This document shows, piece after piece, positions 38,849 to 50,001 of a stretch of 64,000 bases of DNA. The first letter of the stretch is position 1; each line of letters begins with the position of its first letter. The position numbers were made by a program, and so were the translations under genes. The notes beneath the pieces are model-generated. The model saw only the letters and a program-made list of their open reading frames with translations, was not told the origin of the DNA and did no database searches. The stretch covers positions 504,201-568,200 of the forward strand of contig PGZM01000002.1 of NCBI GenBank assembly GCA_002841395.1. The letters are read 5' to 3'. This DNA is from Firmicutes bacterium HGW-Firmicutes-9. GTDB lineage: Bacteria; Bacillota; Clostridia; Christensenellales; CAG-138.

Positions 38849-40450
38849 TTACTTCTTGTTTTTTAGCGCAGCTGCGACAAATCCCTTGAACAACGGATGT
38901 GCGCGGTTCGGGCGGCTCTTGAACTCAGGATGGAACTGCACGCCGATGTAGAAAGGATGATCCTTGAGCTCAACCGTCTCCACGATGCGATCATCCGGTG
39001 AAACACCGGAAAGCACGAGACCCACGCTGGAGAGACGATCGCGATAATCGTTGTTGAACTCATAGCGGTGTCTGTGCCGTTCATGGATCAGCGGCTGTGC
39101 ATAGCACTTCTCGAGCAGCGAACCCGCCATCACCTTGCACGGATAGGTGCCAAGGCGCATTGTGCCGCCTTTGTTGATCGTTGCATACTGATCCGGCATA
39201 AAGTCGATGACCTTGTGCGGGCTGTTTTCGTCAAACTCGCCGCTGTTCGCGCCGAAGAGACCCGCAACATTGCGCGCAAATTCGATCACCGCAATCTGCA
39301 TGCCAAGGCACAGGCCAAGGTACGGAATATTGTGCTCGCGCGCATATTTCGCGGTTTGAATCATTCCCTCTACGCCGCGCACGCCGAAACCGCCGGGGAG
39401 AACGATGCCGTCAAGCCCGGCGAGCTTTTCGTCCACATTCTTCGCGTCGATGACTTCGGAATCGATCCATTCGATCTCGACCATCGCGCTGTTTTCATAT
39501 CCCGCATGGCGCATGGCTTCCGCAACAGAAAGATATGCATCATGCAGCTTGACATATTTACCGACAAGACCGATCTTGACGTGCTCTTTGCTGCCGCGCA
39601 CGCGATCCAGCATCTCGTTCCATTCCTTGAGGTTCGGCTGCGGCAAATCCAACTGCAGCTCGCGGCAGACGACTTCGGAGAAGTTGTTGCGCTCCAGCAT
39701 GATCGGCGCTTCGTACAGCGTCTCCACGGTGAGATTCTCGATCACGCAGTCGGGCTTGACGTTGCAGAACAGCGCGATCTTGCGCTTCAGGTTATCGTCT
39801 ACGGGGTGATCCACGCGCATGACGATGATGTTCGGGGTGATACCGGAGGACTGGAGTTCTTTGACGGAGTGTTGTGTGGGCTTGGATTTATGCTCGTCCG
39901 AACCGGAAAGGTACGGCACGAGCGTAACATGAATAAAGAGGCAGTTGCATGGCCCAACTTCGTGACCGACCTGACGGATGGCTTCGAGGAACGGTTGGCT
40001 TTCGATATCGCCGATGGTGCCGCCGATCTCCGTGATGACGACATCCGCGTGCGTTGCGTCCGCTACGCTGTAGATGAAGCGCTTGATCTCGTTGGTCACG
40101 TGCGGGATGACCTGCACCGTCTCACCAAGATACGCGCCCGCGCGCTCGTTGGTCAGGATGTTCCAGTAAACCTTGCCGGTTGTGAGGTTCGAAAAGCGGT
40201 TCAGGTCTTCGTCGATGAATCGCTCATAGTGCCCCAAATCAAGATCGGTCTCCGCGCCGTCTTCGGTTACGAACACTTCACCGTGCTGAAATGGGCTCAT
40301 CGTGCCGGGGTCCACGTTGATGTAGGGGTCCAGCTTCTGCGCCGCGACCTTCAACCCGCGCGCTTTGAGCAGCCTCCCCAGCGACGCCGCCGTGATGCCT
40401 TTGCCAAGCCCCGAAACAACGCCGCCAGTTACAAAAATATACTTCGCCAT
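38849..40450 (-). CDS. pyrG: CTP synthase
   Basis: [51 protein letters not shown]. Confidence 0.98.
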   Translation of the reverse strand: MAKYIFVTGGVVSGLGKGITAASLGRLLKARGLKVAAQKLDPYINVDPGTMSPFQHGEVFVTEDGAETDLDLGHYERFIDEDLNRFSNLTTGKVYWNILTNERAGAYLGETVQVIPHVTNEIKRFIYSVADATHADVVITEIGGTIGDIESQPFLEAIRQVGHEVGPCNCLFIHVTLVPYLSGSDEHKSKPTQHSVKELQSSGITPNIIVMRVDHPVDDNLKRKIALFCNVKPDCVIENLTVETLYEAPIMLERNNFSEVVCRELQLDLPQPNLKEWNEMLDRVRGSKEHVKIGLVGKYVKLHDAYLSVAEAMRHAGYENSAMVEIEWIDSEVIDAKNVDEKLAGLDGIVLPGGFGVRGVEGMIQTAKYAREHNIPYLGLCLGMQIAVIEFARNVAGLFGANSGEFDENSPHKVIDFMPDQYATINKGGTMRLGTYPCKVMAGSLLEKCYAQPLIHERHRHRYEFNNDYRDRLSSVGLVLSGVSPDDRIVETVELKDHPFYIGVQFHPEFKSRPNRAHPLFKGFVAAALKNKK

Positions 40451-40618
40451 ACAATCTCCTCCGTATCACATGCTAATCTATATTGATTCTTAATAAAACA
40501 CGAATGCAAGCCCGACCGCGGGCATGGGTTTTGATATACTGTTCTTTCTGTCGAGAAACGCTGTCTTATAAAACTACAAAAGCAACGCCCCTTTTGAAAG
40601 GGGCGTGAAATAGGGTGG

Positions 40619-42445
40619 TTATTCCACCGTAACGCTTTTTGCTAGATTGCGCGGCTGATCCACCGAACAGCCTTTCTGCACCGCTAAATAGTATGCGAGC
40701 AGTTGCATGGGAATGATCGCACAGAGCGGTGCGAGCGTCGCATCCATCTGATCAATCTGCCATTGTTCGTGAGAGTGTCCAGCGGCTCCTTCCCACGGAC
40801 CGTTGGTCACGGCGAGCACATGCGCACCGCGCACACGAACCTCTTCCATATTGCTGGCGACCTTCGCCTGCAACTCCGGCTGGGTCGCGAGCGCTACAAC
40901 GAGAGAGCCTTCTTCAATCAGCGCAATCGTGCCGTGCTTGAGTTCACCCGCGGCATACGCCTCCGAGTGAATGTAGGAGATCTCCTTAAGCTTGAGCGCG
41001 GCTTCCATCGCGAGGGCATAGTCCATCCCGCGGCCGATGAAGAACACGTGCTTGACCGCAAACGAGCGGCTTGCAAAGAACTGAATCTGTTCTTTGTTGT
41101 CGAGCACCTTTTGCATGGCTGCCGGGAGCTTGCTCATCTCTTTGAGCCGCTCAGTGACCTGCGCCTGCGTCATCTCGCCGCGCTTTTGCGCGAGATCCAG
41201 CGCGCACAGATACAGCACGATGATCTGCGTTAAATACGATTTTGTTGCGGCAACGGCGATTTCTGGGCCTGCGTAGGTATACAGCACGTGATTCGCTTCA
41301 CGCGAAATCGTGCTGCCTGTGACATTGCAAACCGCCATGGTGTCGCAGCCGAGCTCTTTTGCCTTGCGCAGCGCCGCGATGGTATCCGCGGTCTCGCCGC
41401 TCTGGCTGATAACCATGAACGCCTCGCCCTTGTCGATCAGAAGATCGCCATAGCGGAATTCACTTGCGATGTCGACATCGACGCGGAGTTTTGCCATGTG
41501 TTCGATGAACTTCTTGCCGAGCATACCCGCATGGAACGCGGTGCCGCAGCTCACGATGGTGATGCGGTCGAGTGCTTTCGCCCGTGCTTCATCCCACGGA
41601 AACCGGTCGGATTTCAGCGTAAAGTCTTTTGCCACATACTGATCATAGGTCTTGCGGAACGCATCCGGCTCTTCACAGATTTCTTTCATCATGAAGTGCT
41701 CGTAGTTGCCTTTCTTCGCAGACTCGATATCCCAGTCCACATGCAGCGTTTCTTTTTCAATCTCCGCGCCGAACTCGTCGTAGAACTCGATTCCGCTCTT
41801 GCGGAGAATCGCGATCTGACGATCCTGCACAAAGCAGACGTCTCTGGTGTACTCCAGAAGCGCCGGAATATCGGAAGCGACGATGCTTTCGCCATTGCCG
41901 TGGCCTACGACCATGGGGCTGTCCTTGCAGGTGCAATAGATGGTCTCGGGATCATCCGCAAAGATGATCGCAAGCGCAAACGAACCTTCCAGCATCGCGA
42001 GCGCCTGCTTGAGCGTCGCGAACGCGTTGCCGCGATAATAGTAACCAAGCAGCTGCGCAACGACCTCCGTATCCGTCTCAGAAACGAATACGCAGCCGTT
42101 TTTCACGAGCATGCTCTTGATATGCTGATAATTTTCGATGATGCCGTTGTGTACGATCGCCAGCGTCTTGTGCGAATCCGTATGCGGATGCGCGTTCACA
42201 TCCGAAGGTTCGCCGTGTGTCGCCCAGCGGGTGTGTCCGATGCCGCTCTTGCCGCTGACAGGAGATGCCTCCAGTAAATCTTTCAGGTTCTCAATCTTGC
42301 CCTTTGCCTTACGCAGCACAAGATCAGAGCCATCCCAAACCGCAACGCCCGCGGAGTCATAACCGCGATAAGCGAGCGAAGTTAATCCGTTCATTAAGAT
42401 GGGTACGCAATTCTTTTCGCCTGTGTAACCTACGATTCCACACAT
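40619..42445 (-). CDS. glmS: glutamine-fructose-6-phosphate aminotransferase (isomerizing)
   Basis: MCGIVGYTGEKNCVPILMNGLTSLAYRGYDSAGVAV; C-terminal DQPRNLAKSVTVE. Confidence 0.98.
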   Translation of the reverse strand: MCGIVGYTGEKNCVPILMNGLTSLAYRGYDSAGVAVWDGSDLVLRKAKGKIENLKDLLEASPVSGKSGIGHTRWATHGEPSDVNAHPHTDSHKTLAIVHNGIIENYQHIKSMLVKNGCVFVSETDTEVVAQLLGYYYRGNAFATLKQALAMLEGSFALAIIFADDPETIYCTCKDSPMVVGHGNGESIVASDIPALLEYTRDVCFVQDRQIAILRKSGIEFYDEFGAEIEKETLHVDWDIESAKKGNYEHFMMKEICEEPDAFRKTYDQYVAKDFTLKSDRFPWDEARAKALDRITIVSCGTAFHAGMLGKKFIEHMAKLRVDVDIASEFRYGDLLIDKGEAFMVISQSGETADTIAALRKAKELGCDTMAVCNVTGSTISREANHVLYTYAGPEIAVAATKSYLTQIIVLYLCALDLAQKRGEMTQAQVTERLKEMSKLPAAMQKVLDNKEQIQFFASRSFAVKHVFFIGRGMDYALAMEAALKLKEISYIHSEAYAAGELKHGTIALIEEGSLVVALATQPELQAKVASNMEEVRVRGAHVLAVTNGPWEGAAGHSHEQWQIDQMDATLAPLCAIIPMQLLAYYLAVQKGCSVDQPRNLAKSVTVE

Positions 42446-42702
42446 GTAGCTCGAATTCCCCCTTTGCTAATAAATGAAGCGTCCGATAATAAGCCGCCAA
42501 CCGCCCACCCATTATCGAACGCAAAATCCTTCGGACATTATACAAAAGGTTCTTGCACTCCGTCAAGCAAATTTTAATACGGGGCAGACACAACTTATTG
42601 CGCCGCCCCGTATTGTTAGATACATAATATAGAAGTAATTACCCTTCTCACACAGAGAATCGGACTTTTGGCTACTTCTCTCTATGTAGTTGGGTACAGT
42701 GC

Positions 42703-42741
42703 TTACTTCAGCTCAAAAAACTTCTTACCGCAGCCATAATG
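42703..42741 (-). pseudogene. second, degenerate copy of the trpB 3' end
   Basis: CAT TAT GGC TGC GGT AAG AAG TTT TTT GAG CTG AAG TAA, 33/39 nt identical to the trpB terminus CAC TAT GGC TGC GGT GAA AAG TTC TTT GAG CAG AAA TAA. Confidence 0.75.
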
Positions 42742-42767
42742 CTTGATTTAAGCTGACGATTCAGCAG

Positions 42768-44003
42768 TTATTTCTGCTCAAAGAACTTTTCACCGCAGCC
42801 ATAGTGATCAAAGACGTAGTCGATGTCCTTGTCGCCTCTGCCGGAGAGGTTGACGAGGATCGATCCGCGTTTGCTCTCGCGGGCATAGCGCATGGCATAC
42901 GCCAGCGCGTGTGCGCTCTCGATGGCGGGAATGATGCCCTCGTAGCGGCTGAGGTAGAAGAACGCTTCCATGGCTTCTTCGTCCGTGACGCTTGTGTACG
43001 TCACACGGCCGACATCATGCATGAACGCGTGCTCCGGACCGACAGACGGGTAATCCAGACCGCTCGCGATGCTGTAGACGGGCAGCGGCTCGCCCTTGTC
43101 ATCCTGTAGCAGCAGGCTCTCGAAACCGTGGAGCACGCCTTTTTTGCCGAAGGTGATCGATGCCGCGTTGTCGCCGATGTTGGTGCCGCGTCCCATCGGC
43201 TCCACGCCGACAATTTCGACCGGCTCTTCATAGAACGTTGTGAACAGACCCGCCGCGTTGCTTCCGCCGCCGACGCTCGCGCAGACGACATCCGGCAGAA
43301 GACCGGTCATGTCGAGGAACTGTTCTTTTGCCTCGATGCCGACGACCATCTGGAAATCGCGCACCATCTTCGGGAACGGATGCGGGCCGACGACGGAACC
43401 GATACAATAGATTGCGTCTTCATACTCGTTTAGATATGCCATGAACGCGGCGTCGACTGCCTCTTTGAGCGTCTTGAGGCCGTGGGACGCGGGAATGACG
43501 CGCGCGCCGAGCATCTTCATGCGGGTAACGTTCGGGGCTTGCTTTGCAATGTCAACTTCGCCCATGTAGATGTCGCACTCAAGACCGAAGTATGCAGCGG
43601 CGGTTGCCAATGCTACGCCGTGCTGCCCCGCGCCGGTTTCGGCGATCAGCTTCTTTTTGCCAAGGAACTTTGCGAGCAGTCCCTCGCCCATGCAATGGTT
43701 GAGCTTGTGCGCGCCGGTGTGGTTGAGGTCTTCGCGTTTGAGGTAGATCTGCGTTTTGCCGAGCATGCGGCTGAGGCGTTCCGCGTGGTAGACGGGCGTG
43801 GGCCTGCCCTGAAACTCCTTGCGGATTCTGCGAAGCTCGCTGATAAACTGCGCGCTGTGGCAGATGGTCTCATACGCGTCGTCGATCTCTTTGAACACGG
43901 GAACCAGCTGCGGCGGCAGAAACGCGCCGCCGTATTCGCCGAAGCGGCCGTTTTCGTCGGGGTAGAGTTTGACATAGTTTGTGAAGTCTTTGTAGGTCAT
44001 CAT
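42768..44003 (-). CDS. trpB: tryptophan synthase beta chain (stand-alone)
   Basis: [69 protein letters not shown]-box upstream. Confidence 0.93.
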   Translation of the reverse strand: MMTYKDFTNYVKLYPDENGRFGEYGGAFLPPQLVPVFKEIDDAYETICHSAQFISELRRIRKEFQGRPTPVYHAERLSRMLGKTQIYLKREDLNHTGAHKLNHCMGEGLLAKFLGKKKLIAETGAGQHGVALATAAAYFGLECDIYMGEVDIAKQAPNVTRMKMLGARVIPASHGLKTLKEAVDAAFMAYLNEYEDAIYCIGSVVGPHPFPKMVRDFQMVVGIEAKEQFLDMTGLLPDVVCASVGGGSNAAGLFTTFYEEPVEIVGVEPMGRGTNIGDNAASITFGKKGVLHGFESLLLQDDKGEPLPVYSIASGLDYPSVGPEHAFMHDVGRVTYTSVTDEEAMEAFFYLSRYEGIIPAIESAHALAYAMRYARESKRGSILVNLSGRGDKDIDYVFDHYGCGEKFFEQK

Positions 44004-44061
44004 GATGTTTGTTCCTTGCCCGCCGTTGGCCGCGGACTTTCGTCCTTTCTCGTTTTAATTT

Positions 44062-44350
44062 TTATTAGAGTTCTGTGGCAAATAAAAAACGCCCTCGTTT
44101 CGGCGCTTACGCCGAAACAAGGACGATGCTCTCGCGGTGCCACCTTGTTTCCCGATGTTGAATCGGGCTCTTAACGGAAATGCCAACACATTCCCCGCGA
44201 TATAACGGTCACGACCCGTCGCAGGATACTTATCTTTCCCCTGCGCGCTCAGCGGTCCATTTGAACGATCGTTTCCTGCGGGGCTTTCACCAGCGCCCCT
44301 GCTCTCTAAGAGGTCGTATTCGTCCGTTATCTCCGCTTCACAGCTTATGG
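44062..44350 (-). ncRNA. T-box leader, predicted tryptophan specifier UGG
   Basis: minus strand AAGGTGGCACCGCGAGAGC T-box element (44127-44146 area), terminator GTCCTTGTTTCGGCG-TAAG-CGCCGAAACGAGGGC-TTTTTT, specifier TGG at 44257-44259 in CAAATGGACCGC. Confidence 0.92.
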
Positions 44351-44584
44351 CGGCATTATATATGATGCGTTTTCGTTCGTCAAGCACAAATTTTCGCGGT
44401 AAATCGGTCATTGTCAGCGTGTGACAACTGTCATATATGTCGAATCAATGAAATGCGGATGAAACGGTTGATGTTGAGTGTGTTATATGGCATAATACAC
44501 TTGATGAGTGAAACAATGATAAACTGCTCTGGTTTGAGCGGTATGAACGACCGGAACCGACCGCGCCAGCGAAAGGGTTCTGCT

Positions 44585-44992
44585 ATGAGAAAGACGCTTC
44601 TGATCGCGCTGTTTGCGCTGATAATCGCCTCCCTGTTCGGCTGCCGAAAAGAGCCGGAGGTCACCTATGTGGATACACTCCCCTGCGATCAGGCGAGCGG
44701 GTACACCTGGGTCGCGCGATCCAGCGCGGACGACACGGGTCAGGTGTATATCGGGCAAACGTATCGCGACGACGAGACTTATGAACTCATGGGCGCGAGC
44801 GGCGTGCTGGAAAACGCGTTTGCCGGTGTCGTACCGGGCATCGCCACCGTGCGCCTGTATTATGTCCATGCCATCGACTGGGACGGCTACAACAGCAGCG
44901 CAACGGGCACGGCGTATTACGAGTTTCTGGTTTACGACGATCTGACCATCAGCCTGCTGTATTCCGAGATCGAACTGCCGGATGAGTTTTAA
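44585..44992 (+). CDS. putative lipoprotein
   Basis: MRKTLLIALFALIIASLFGCRKEPE lipobox-like LFGC. Confidence 0.7.
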   Translation: MRKTLLIALFALIIASLFGCRKEPEVTYVDTLPCDQASGYTWVARSSADDTGQVYIGQTYRDDETYELMGASGVLENAFAGVVPGIATVRLYYVHAIDWDGYNSSATGTAYYEFLVYDDLTISLLYSEIELPDEF

Positions 44993-45008
44993 TCGCGAAG
45001 CATAACAA

Positions 45009-45038
45009 AAGCGGCGTTCCGAACGGAGCGCCGCTTTT
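45009..45038. terminator. bidirectional terminator
   Basis: AAGCGGCG...CGCCGCTT followed by TTTG. Confidence 0.7.
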
Positions 45039-45049
45039 TGTTGGTTGTG

Positions 45050-47644
45050 TTAACGCACGTAGAGACCGTTTTCGTTTCGGTCGATGACCAGCACCGTATC
45101 GGGCTCGATGTCGCTCGCGATGATCTTTCTTGCGAGCAGTGTCTCCACCCTGCCCTGAATATACCGCTTGAGCGGACGCGCGCCGTAAAGCGGGTCGCTG
45201 CCCTCGTCGACGATGTACTCCTTCGCGGCGTCGGTGACATCCACCTTGAGCTGCCGCGCTGCAAGCCGCTTGTTCAGATCCGCAATCAGCAGATCGACAA
45301 TCTGCTTGAGGTCGTCCTTCTTCAGCGGACGGTAGAACACGATCTCGTCGAGACGATTGAGAAACTCCGGCCGGAAGGATTGCTTGAGCATCTGCATCAC
45401 GAGGTCTCTCGCGCTGTCAGTGATGCATCCTTCGTGGTCGATGCCCTCCAGAATCACGTCCGAACCCAGATTGCTGGTCAGAATCAGAATCGCGTTCTTA
45501 AAGTCCACCGTCCTGCCCTGACCATCCGTAATGCGACCATCGTCCAACACCTGCAGCAGCACGTTGAGCACGTCCGGATGCGCCTTTTCGACCTCGTCGA
45601 ACAGCACGACGGCATACGGCTTTCTGCGCACGGCTTCGGTCAGCTGACTGCCTTCGTCATAGCCCACATATCCCGGAGGTGCGCCGATGAGACGACTGAC
45701 GCTGAATTTCTCCATGTATTCGGACATATCAATGCGAACCATGCTCTTTTCGTCGTCAAACAACGCCTGCGCAAGCGCCTTGGCAAGCTCCGTTTTGCCT
45801 ACACCGGTAGGTCCTAAAAACAGGAACGAGCCGATGGGACGGTTGGGGTCCTGTATGCCCGCGCGGGAGCGCAGGATGGCGTCGCTCACGCGATCGACCG
45901 CTTCGTCCTGTCCTATAACCCGCTGATGCAGAATTTCCGGCAGGCGCAGGAGTTTATCTCGCTCGCCTTCCATCAGGCGCGACACGGGAATGCCCGTCCA
46001 GCGTGCGACGATGCGGGCGATCTCCTCTTCACTCACGCGGTCATGCAGATAGGTCGTTTCATGCGCGCCGCTCTCAGCGAGCTTCTCCTCGCATTCCAGA
46101 TCGGCGATCAGCTGCGGCAGCTTGCCGTATTTCAGTTCCGCTGCTTTGTTGAGATCATACGCGCTCTCCGCTCTGGCGATCTCGGCATTCGCGCGCTCGA
46201 TCTCCTCGCGGAGCTGCTGCACCTTGCCGATGGCGGATTTCTCGTTTTCCCACTTCGCCTTCATCTCATTGAAGTTCGCGCGCAGTTCCGCAAGCTCGCG
46301 CTGGATATCCTCCAGATGCTCGCGGCTGAGCTTATCCGTCTCCTTTTTGAGCGCGGCCTCCTCAATCTCCAGCTGCATGATCTTGCGGCTGCTTGCGTCA
46401 AGTTCGGTCGGCATGCTGTCCAGTTCCGTCTTGATCAATGCGCAGGCTTCGTCCACAAGGTCGATGGCTTTGTCCGGCAGGAAACGGTCAGAGATATAGC
46501 GATGGCTCAGTGTTGCCGCCGCAATCAGCGCCGCATCCTGAATCTTCACGCCGTGGAACACCTCATAGCGTTCCTTCAAACCGCGCAAAATCGAGATCGT
46601 GTCCTCGACCGTCGGCTCCTCGACCAGCACCGGCTGAAAACGCCGCTCCAACGCCGCGTCTTTCTCGATATACTGGCGATACTCGTCTAGCGTCGTCGCA
46701 CCGATACAGTGCAGCTCGCCGCGCGCGAGCATCGGCTTTAAGAGGTTGCCTGCGTCCATCGCGCCTTCGGTCTTGCCCGCGCCGACGATGTTGTGCAGCT
46801 CGTCGATGAAGAGGATGATGCGTCCGTCGCTCTCCTTGATCTCATTGAGCACGGATTTCAATCGTTCTTCAAATTCGCCGCGGAATTTTGCGCCCGCGAT
46901 GAGCGCGCCCATATCGAGCGCGAACACTTTGCGGTCTTTCAGGTTGTCCGGCACGTCGCCGCGCACGATACGAAGGGCAAGTCCCTCTGCGATCGCTGTT
47001 TTGCCGACGCCCGGCTCACCGATGAGCACCGGGTTGTTCTTCGTCTTACGCGAGAGAATGCGAACCACGCTGCGGATCTCATCGTCACGCCCGATCACGG
47101 GGTCAAGTTTCTGGTTGCGCGCAAGTTCCACCAAGTCCTGCCCGTACTTGTTCAGCACGTCATAAGTATTCTCGGGGTTGTCGGTCGTCACAGGTCGGTT
47201 CCCGCGAACGACCTTCAGCTGCTCGAGAAACGCTTTTTCCGTCACTTCGTTTCGCGCAAGCAGTTTCTTGATTGGCTCGTTTGCCTTTTTTAAAAGGCCT
47301 AGAAACAGGTGCTCAACCGAGACATACTGGTCGCCCATCTCTTTTGCGCGCTTTTCCGCCTCGTTGAACGCCGCATTCAGGTCCTGCGAAATGTAGATCT
47401 GATCGGAGCCCGACCCCGTGTTGTAGGTCGGAAGTCCGTTGACCTCTCGATCCGCTTCCTGACGAAGACGGCTGACGTCCGCGCCTGTAGCGGTGAGGAT
47501 GCTGCCGATCAGCCCGTCCGGCTGCGCGATCAAGGCGTACAACATGTGCGCCTGCGTTACCTCTGTATTTTTTCGCTCGCTGGCGATCTGCTGTGCGTTC
47601 TGCACAGCCTCAATGCTTTTTTGTGTTAACTGATTGACGTTCAT
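45050..47644 (-). CDS. clpB: ATP-dependent disaggregase ClpB
   Basis: two AAA+ modules ([31 protein letters not shown]) with long coiled-coil middle domain. Confidence 0.97.
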   Translation of the reverse strand: MNVNQLTQKSIEAVQNAQQIASERKNTEVTQAHMLYALIAQPDGLIGSILTATGADVSRLRQEADREVNGLPTYNTGSGSDQIYISQDLNAAFNEAEKRAKEMGDQYVSVEHLFLGLLKKANEPIKKLLARNEVTEKAFLEQLKVVRGNRPVTTDNPENTYDVLNKYGQDLVELARNQKLDPVIGRDDEIRSVVRILSRKTKNNPVLIGEPGVGKTAIAEGLALRIVRGDVPDNLKDRKVFALDMGALIAGAKFRGEFEERLKSVLNEIKESDGRIILFIDELHNIVGAGKTEGAMDAGNLLKPMLARGELHCIGATTLDEYRQYIEKDAALERRFQPVLVEEPTVEDTISILRGLKERYEVFHGVKIQDAALIAAATLSHRYISDRFLPDKAIDLVDEACALIKTELDSMPTELDASSRKIMQLEIEEAALKKETDKLSREHLEDIQRELAELRANFNEMKAKWENEKSAIGKVQQLREEIERANAEIARAESAYDLNKAAELKYGKLPQLIADLECEEKLAESGAHETTYLHDRVSEEEIARIVARWTGIPVSRLMEGERDKLLRLPEILHQRVIGQDEAVDRVSDAILRSRAGIQDPNRPIGSFLFLGPTGVGKTELAKALAQALFDDEKSMVRIDMSEYMEKFSVSRLIGAPPGYVGYDEGSQLTEAVRRKPYAVVLFDEVEKAHPDVLNVLLQVLDDGRITDGQGRTVDFKNAILILTSNLGSDVILEGIDHEGCITDSARDLVMQMLKQSFRPEFLNRLDEIVFYRPLKKDDLKQIVDLLIADLNKRLAARQLKVDVTDAAKEYIVDEGSDPLYGARPLKRYIQGRVETLLARKIIASDIEPDTVLVIDRNENGLYVR

Positions 47645-47660
47645 ATCCGTCACCTCCTAA

Positions 47661-48302
47661 TTACAAGATCATGCCACCGCTGTGGATGTGGTTGACGTAA
47701 CGTTTTTCGACGTTCGTCACCGCCAGCGCAGGGTCATGGATGGATTCAAAATACAGTTTGAGCGCGGAGTCCAGCAGGTTGATGTACGCTGCGATTCCCT
47801 CGCCGATCTGCTCGTTGGTAAGATCTTCACTGGTTAAGCGAAGTTTTCTAAGATAGCGCCCGTCTTCCATGGCGCATTCTACGCGGCCTATGTACTTGTT
47901 TTCGATTCGCGTCCAGAGCTTGAAAAACTGTAGCATCGCAAGTACGAGCGCGCTGTTTTGGCTCCGCACCGAAACCCGCAGCTCACCGAGCAGCGGACGC
48001 GCGTTTTTGTAGAGTTCCACGCTATAACGCACGCTGGGGTTATATTTATAGTCCAGCGCGCTGCGTAGCGAAAACATCGATTCCGAAGGTTGCAGCTGCG
48101 GCTCAAACACACTGCCCAGCAGCATATGCTCGATCGCGGAAAACACCTCGCGCATGCGTTTTTCCGGCGTGGTGTACCGCACATACTCCGCGAGAATCTG
48201 GTTGATCATCGCGGATCGGCTTGCGCCTGTTTCATACGCCATGCGGTCGATTTCCTGCACGATTTCGTCCGAAAGGACAAGCGAATACACGCTTTTGTTC
48301 AT
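47661..48302 (-). CDS. ribbon-helix-helix-like N-terminal DNA-binding protein with unknown C-terminal domain
   Basis: MNKSVYSLVLSDEIVQEIDRMAYETGASRSAMINQILAEYV RHH-like pattern; 16 bp upstream of clpB start. Confidence 0.65.
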   Translation of the reverse strand: MNKSVYSLVLSDEIVQEIDRMAYETGASRSAMINQILAEYVRYTTPEKRMREVFSAIEHMLLGSVFEPQLQPSESMFSLRSALDYKYNPSVRYSVELYKNARPLLGELRVSVRSQNSALVLAMLQFFKLWTRIENKYIGRVECAMEDGRYLRKLRLTSEDLTNEQIGEGIAAYINLLDSALKLYFESIHDPALAVTNVEKRYVNHIHSGGMIL

Positions 48303-48448
48303 CTGTATCACCTCTTGTCTGATAGCTTCATTATAGCAACGTGTGTTAACTTTGCAATCGTCATTATTAATTCCGCGTACGATTTTGCAATTCTTTCACG
48401 ATTTGACTATACTGAATTCGCAATGCTTTGAGGAGAACACAACTACGC

Positions 48449-49609
48449 ATGAAATATGACTTTGACGAGATCATCAGCCGCACCGGAACCGGCAGCATCA
48501 AGCTGGAAGCGGGCGAGAAAATCAACCCCTATCTGCCGAAAGAACACATCCCGCTTTGGGTGGCGGATATGGACTTTGCCTGCGCGCCGGAGATTATCTC
48601 CGCCATGCAGCAACGGCTTGATCGCAGAATTCTTGGATACACCAACCTCACTGAAGAATGCAAGTCAAGCACCTGTCGCTGGATGGCGCACCGGCACGAT
48701 TGGAACCCGGATCCGGAGCAGATCGTCTTCTCCGCGGGCATCGTCAACGCGCTGTTTGCGGCTGTTGCGCGTTTGACGAAACCCGGTGACGAAGTCTGCT
48801 TTCTGACGCCTGCGTATCGCCCGTTTGAAGACGCGGTTAGAAAACAAAATCGTGTGCCCGTTTACTCGCGTATGATTTGCGAGGAGGGCGTGTGGAAGAT
48901 CGACTTTGCTGATCTTTCCGAGAAGTTGAGCCGTCCGAACTGCGCAATGTTCTTTCATTGTAACCCGCATAACCCGACCGGACGCGTTTTCACCGAAACA
49001 GAGTTGATGCGTCTTGGCAAGCTCTGTTTCTCGAACGATGTGTTCGTCGTCAGCGACGAAATTCACGAGGACTTGACGCGTATGGGCAAGCACCACATCC
49101 CGCTGCAGAAGCTTTTACCGAAAGAAAAGCGCATCATTACCTGCACCAGCCCCAGCAAAAGTTTTAATCTGGCGGGCAACAATCACGCGCATTTGTTCAT
49201 CCCGGATGAATCACTCCGTCGCACGTGGACAAAAAACTACTATAATGGGCATCCGAGCGCGCTCTCAAACGAGGCCACGATTGCCGCCTACAGCGATTCA
49301 GGGGATTGGCTGGAGGAACTGCGCAGTTATCTGGACGAGAGCTTTGCGATGATGAAACAGCTGCTCAACGAGCGTCTGCCAAAGGCGAAGTTTGCCATCG
49401 CGGAAGGAACATATCTCGCGTGGGTCGACCTTTCGGGCTACCGTTTGAGTGAACAGGAGCTCAAGCAGCGCATCTCGCAAGCCGGGGTGTTTGTGCAGTT
49501 TGGCGAAGATTTTGTGGACAATGCAGATTGCTTTATGCGCGTGAATCTCGCAAGTCCAAGAAGCGTTGTAAGAGAAGGATTGGATCGCATCTGCCGCGCT
49601 CTCGAATAA
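48449..49609 (+). CDS. MalY/PatB-type PLP aminotransferase / cystathionine beta-lyase-like
   Basis: IPLWVADMDFACAPEI; HNPTGRVFTETEL; VVSDEIHEDL; SPSKSFNLAGNNHAHLFIP. Confidence 0.92.
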   Translation: MKYDFDEIISRTGTGSIKLEAGEKINPYLPKEHIPLWVADMDFACAPEIISAMQQRLDRRILGYTNLTEECKSSTCRWMAHRHDWNPDPEQIVFSAGIVNALFAAVARLTKPGDEVCFLTPAYRPFEDAVRKQNRVPVYSRMICEEGVWKIDFADLSEKLSRPNCAMFFHCNPHNPTGRVFTETELMRLGKLCFSNDVFVVSDEIHEDLTRMGKHHIPLQKLLPKEKRIITCTSPSKSFNLAGNNHAHLFIPDESLRRTWTKNYYNGHPSALSNEATIAAYSDSGDWLEELRSYLDESFAMMKQLLNERLPKAKFAIAEGTYLAWVDLSGYRLSEQELKQRISQAGVFVQFGEDFVDNADCFMRVNLASPRSVVREGLDRICRALE

Positions 49610-50001
49610 TATATTTTCTAAACTTAATATTTTGCCGCCGGAAATCGCGTTTCGGCGGCTTTTTGTTGCTAGCGTGTTACATGGTTTAAATGTATTTTTA
49701 GACAAGTGATACCTATTGTGTTTTATATCGTGTAACAATTCGATTTCGCGCAAGAATCACGAAGTAGAAATCTAGAGATCTTTAATGTAATACCTTGCAA
49801 TCTCAATAAAATTTGAATACATCTCTACTAATCTCTTGATTTACGCTGATTTTTGTCTCAAATCATGTATGTGCATCGTGATTTTCGGCATTCGAAAAAA
49901 GATTCTGAAATAAACCGTTTCCAGTTCAATTCGTAACGCATATGTAACATCGAATGCGTATGCTATGTCTCGAAAGCAAAAAAAGGACGAGTGTGGAACG
50001 T

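Noticed and set aside
39068-40486. 472-aa plus-strand ORF
   Set aside because: Antisense to pyrG; shadow ORF with no recognisable domain
41288-42277. 329-aa plus-strand ORF
   Set aside because: Antisense to glmS; shadow ORF
42446-42620. glmS ribozyme upstream of glmS
   Set aside because: Conserved core could not be recognised; a normal promoter (TTGACG-N18-TATAAT) lies in the short leader
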